Shown here piece by piece: positions 6,150 through 6,894 of a stretch of 6,894 nucleotides of DNA; the stretch's first letter is position 1, and every line of letters starts with the position of its first letter. The position numbers and the translations under genes are program-made. The stretch is taken from NCBI GenBank assembly GCA_002439665.1, contig DJPC01000122.1, positions 4,034 through 10,927 of the forward strand, read 5' to 3'. The notes under the pieces were generated by a model. It ran no database searches and was not told the origin of the DNA. It saw nothing but the letters and a program-made list of their open reading frames with translations. This DNA is from Dialister sp. UBA6422 (GTDB lineage Bacteria; Bacillota; Negativicutes; Veillonellales; Dialisteraceae).

Positions 6150-6180
6150 ATAAAGAACTATAAAAGAGGCTGTGATAAAA
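6150..6180 (+). repeat. Left copy of 31-base inverted repeat
   Basis: Bases 6150-6180 match the reverse complement of 6558-6588 at 29 of 31 positions. The right copy starts in the stem of the Rpn gene terminator and ends over the TAA stop codon of that gene. The left copy therefore looks like a displaced, inverted piece of that gene's 3' flank, or a second copy of a dispersed terminator repeat. Confidence 0.7.
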
Positions 6181-6205
6181 TGTGAAACTATCTCATTTCT
6201 GATGA

Positions 6206-6240
6206 CTAGTCACCAGTCCCTAATCACTAGTCACCAGTCA
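6206..6240 (+). repeat. Heptad tandem array C (5 units)
   Basis: Five in-phase 7-base units: ctagtca, ccagtcc, ctaatca, ctagtca, ccagtca. The sequence 6205-6235 is repeated directly at 6464-6494 with three differences in 31 bases. Confidence 0.75.
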
Positions 6241-6280
6241 CCCATTTCTCTTCTGATACGGTGGAGTGAGTAGGGTACGC

Positions 6281-6431
6281 AAGGTTCTAAAGGTTCTGAA
6301 GGTTCTGAGGAGTTTCGAATGTGCCGCTAAACATAACCGTCATCTCTCACACTCATCTCATCGGTTCCATGATGGAAGTGGTTAGAGGTACATTCGAGAA
6401 ACCTGAGCCACCTTAGCAACTTGAGAATCCT
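6281..6431. repeat. Imperfect long inverted repeat with 9-base units
   Basis: The arm 6281-6325 and the arm 6387-6431 are both 45 bases. Aligned without gaps, about 30 positions are complementary, and four more pair as G.U. The best block is TTCGAATGTGCC against GGTACATTCGA near the loop side. The left arm begins with three tandem 9-mers (aaggttcta, aaggttctg, aaggttctg; 6281-6307) and the right arm has a degenerate 9-base period on the other strand. The 61-base loop contains a 13-base palindrome. It could be a structured RNA or paired inverted copies of one repeat. Confidence 0.5.
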
Positions 6432-6457
6432 GATTCTGCTGTGGTTCCCCCTAGGGC

Positions 6458-6492
6458 CTAGCTACTAATCCCCAGTCCCTAGTCACTAGTCA
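6458..6492 (+). repeat. Heptad tandem array D (5 units)
   Basis: Five in-phase 7-base units: ctagcta, ctaatcc, ccagtcc, ctagtca, ctagtca. It is in the same orientation as array C and shares the ccagtcc and ctagtca units with it. Confidence 0.75.
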
Positions 6493-6530
6493 CCCGTATC
6501 TGATACCGACCGTTTAAGCTGTCCCATTTA

Positions 6531-6576
6531 AAAAGGGCTGTGACAAAATAGGAAATGTTTTGTCACAGCCCCTTTT
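6531..6576 (-). terminator. Terminator of the Rpn-like gene
   Basis: GGGCTGTGACAAAA (6535-6548) pairs perfectly with 6558-6571 across a 9-base loop. Beyond one mismatch, AAAA/TTTT extends the stem. On the minus strand the hairpin is followed by a run of five T residues, placing it just after the 3' end of the gene that stops at 6585. The plus strand also has a short T-run, so it may work in both directions. Confidence 0.8.
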
Positions 6577-6584
6577 ATAGTTCT

Positions 6585-6894
6585 TTATTTTTTTATTGTG
6601 AATCCGTTTGTATCTGCCACTTGTTGAATCTTTTCTGCTGATAGTCCAGTGACATCCATAATAAATTGGATATCCATATTTTTGTGTAGAAGAGCGATAG
6701 TCATTTCTCTTGCTTTGAAGTCCTGCCCTTCAGCACGTCCTTCAGCGCGTCCTTCCGCGCGTCCTTGCGCACGTCCCGCTGTACGTCCCCTTTCAAATCC
6801 CTGTTCTTGACCTTCGGCAAGGCCTTGGTTCCAAGCTCGTTCGAATACACCGACACTTAAATTACACATGGTATCCACCATCCCTTCTTCTGAT
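6585..6894 (-). CDS. C-terminal part of an Rpn-like nuclease/transposase family protein (partial)
   Basis: Only the last 103 codons lie in the window; the frame stays open to the right edge, so the ATG at 6881 is probably internal. Just before that ATG the codons read SEEG, and MCNLSVGVFERAW then leads into a G-x-x-x-G tetrapeptide repeat tract (GRAEGRAEGRAEGQ and degenerate flanks). The end, a helical segment ALLHKNMDIQFIMDVTGLSAEKI, looks like a small helix-turn-helix. This pattern is typical of the C-terminus of Rpn/YhgA-like PD-(D/E)XK proteins (recombination-promoting nuclease, PDDEXK transposase family), which are abundant in Negativicutes. The catalytic N-terminal domain is outside the window, so activity and intactness cannot be judged. 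The repeats are 12 bases at DNA level. The gene has its own terminator. Confidence 0.75.
   Translation of the reverse strand, partial: SEEGMVDTMCNLSVGVFERAWNQGLAEGQEQGFERGRTAGRAQGRAEGRAEGRAEGQDFKAREMTIALLHKNMDIQFIMDVTGLSAEKIQQVADTNGFTIKK
6728..6787 (-). repeat. 12-base in-frame tandem repeat in the Rpn-like gene
   Basis: Five consecutive 12-base units (consensus on the plus strand cttcagcgcgtc, with substitutions that increase to the right) encode four-residue repeats of the G-R-A-E type on the minus strand. Because the unit is a multiple of three, gain or loss of copies would change linker length without a frameshift. Confidence 0.8.

Larger units (their letters stand above)
6009..6584. other. 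Repeat-rich intergenic mosaic
   Basis: This 576-base gap between tyrS and the Rpn-like gene holds no credible complete gene. In order it contains a 34-codon minus-strand open frame (6036-6140), the left copy of a 31-base inverted repeat (6150-6180), and heptad array C (6206-6240). An imperfect 45-base inverted arm pair with 9-base internal repeats follows (6281-6325 and 6387-6431), then heptad array D (6458-6492). The Rpn gene terminator (6531-6576), which contains the right inverted-repeat copy, closes it. A 13-base palindrome (TTCCAT-G-ATGGAA, 6365-6377) lies near the centre. Confidence 0.65.

Noticed and set aside
6260..6384. Plus-strand open frame through the 9-base repeats (KVLKVLKVL type)
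   Set aside because: It has no start codon with an RBS, is short, and follows the repeat period. The opposite arm gives a similar artefact on the other strand.
6150..6588. CRISPR array or classical insertion sequence in the repeat-rich gap
   Set aside because: The repeats are 7 or 9 bases with no unique spacers, there is no cas gene, and no transposase frame or clear target-site duplication lies between the inverted repeats.

Overview
The window looks like chromosomal DNA from a low-to-mid-GC Bacillota. Negativicutes (Dialister/Megasphaera-like) is my best guess. It rests on the gene families, strong GGAGG-type ribosome binding sites, many intrinsic terminators, and the AEGR-repeat tail of an Rpn-type protein at the right edge. 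The guess is inference; no database was searched. The content is mostly housekeeping, and I see no defence island, prophage, CRISPR array or complete transposon. The unusual material is intergenic.

Layout, left to right. Bases 1-363 hold no convincing gene. They carry a strong rightward terminator (194-270) and a perfect-consensus sigma-70 promoter (325-353) for a tRNA-Ser(UGA) gene (364-453). A terminator (464-488) follows the tRNA, and only 12 bases later a YitT-family membrane protein gene begins (501-1361), leaving no room for a promoter of its own. A large bidirectional-looking hairpin (1432-1512) separates yitT from a convergent two-gene minus-strand operon. That operon encodes a free-standing B3/4 (PheRS-beta editing-like) domain protein (2187-2927) followed by a DEDDh 3'-5' exonuclease (1589-2176), with a 10-base gap and an overlapping stop/RBS. 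A divergent promoter region (2928-3217) leads to nhaA (Na+/H+ antiporter, 3218-4399). Then come its terminator, a 306-base gap with a heptad repeat array and a promoter, tyrS (tyrosyl-tRNA synthetase, 4706-5956), and a 19-bp-stem terminator. The 576-base gap 6009-6584 is a mosaic of repeats. The window closes inside the 3' part of a minus-strand Rpn-like gene (6585 to beyond 6894).

The genes share no single pathway. tRNA-Ser, TyrRS and possibly the B3/4 protein serve aminoacylation. YitT and NhaA are membrane proteins, NhaA being a sodium/proton exchanger. The best candidates for something undescribed are the degenerate 7-nucleotide tandem arrays that recur in three intergenic gaps, and the nested repeat structure at 6150-6588. 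Terminator readthrough as the only visible route to yitT expression is a third point worth checking.
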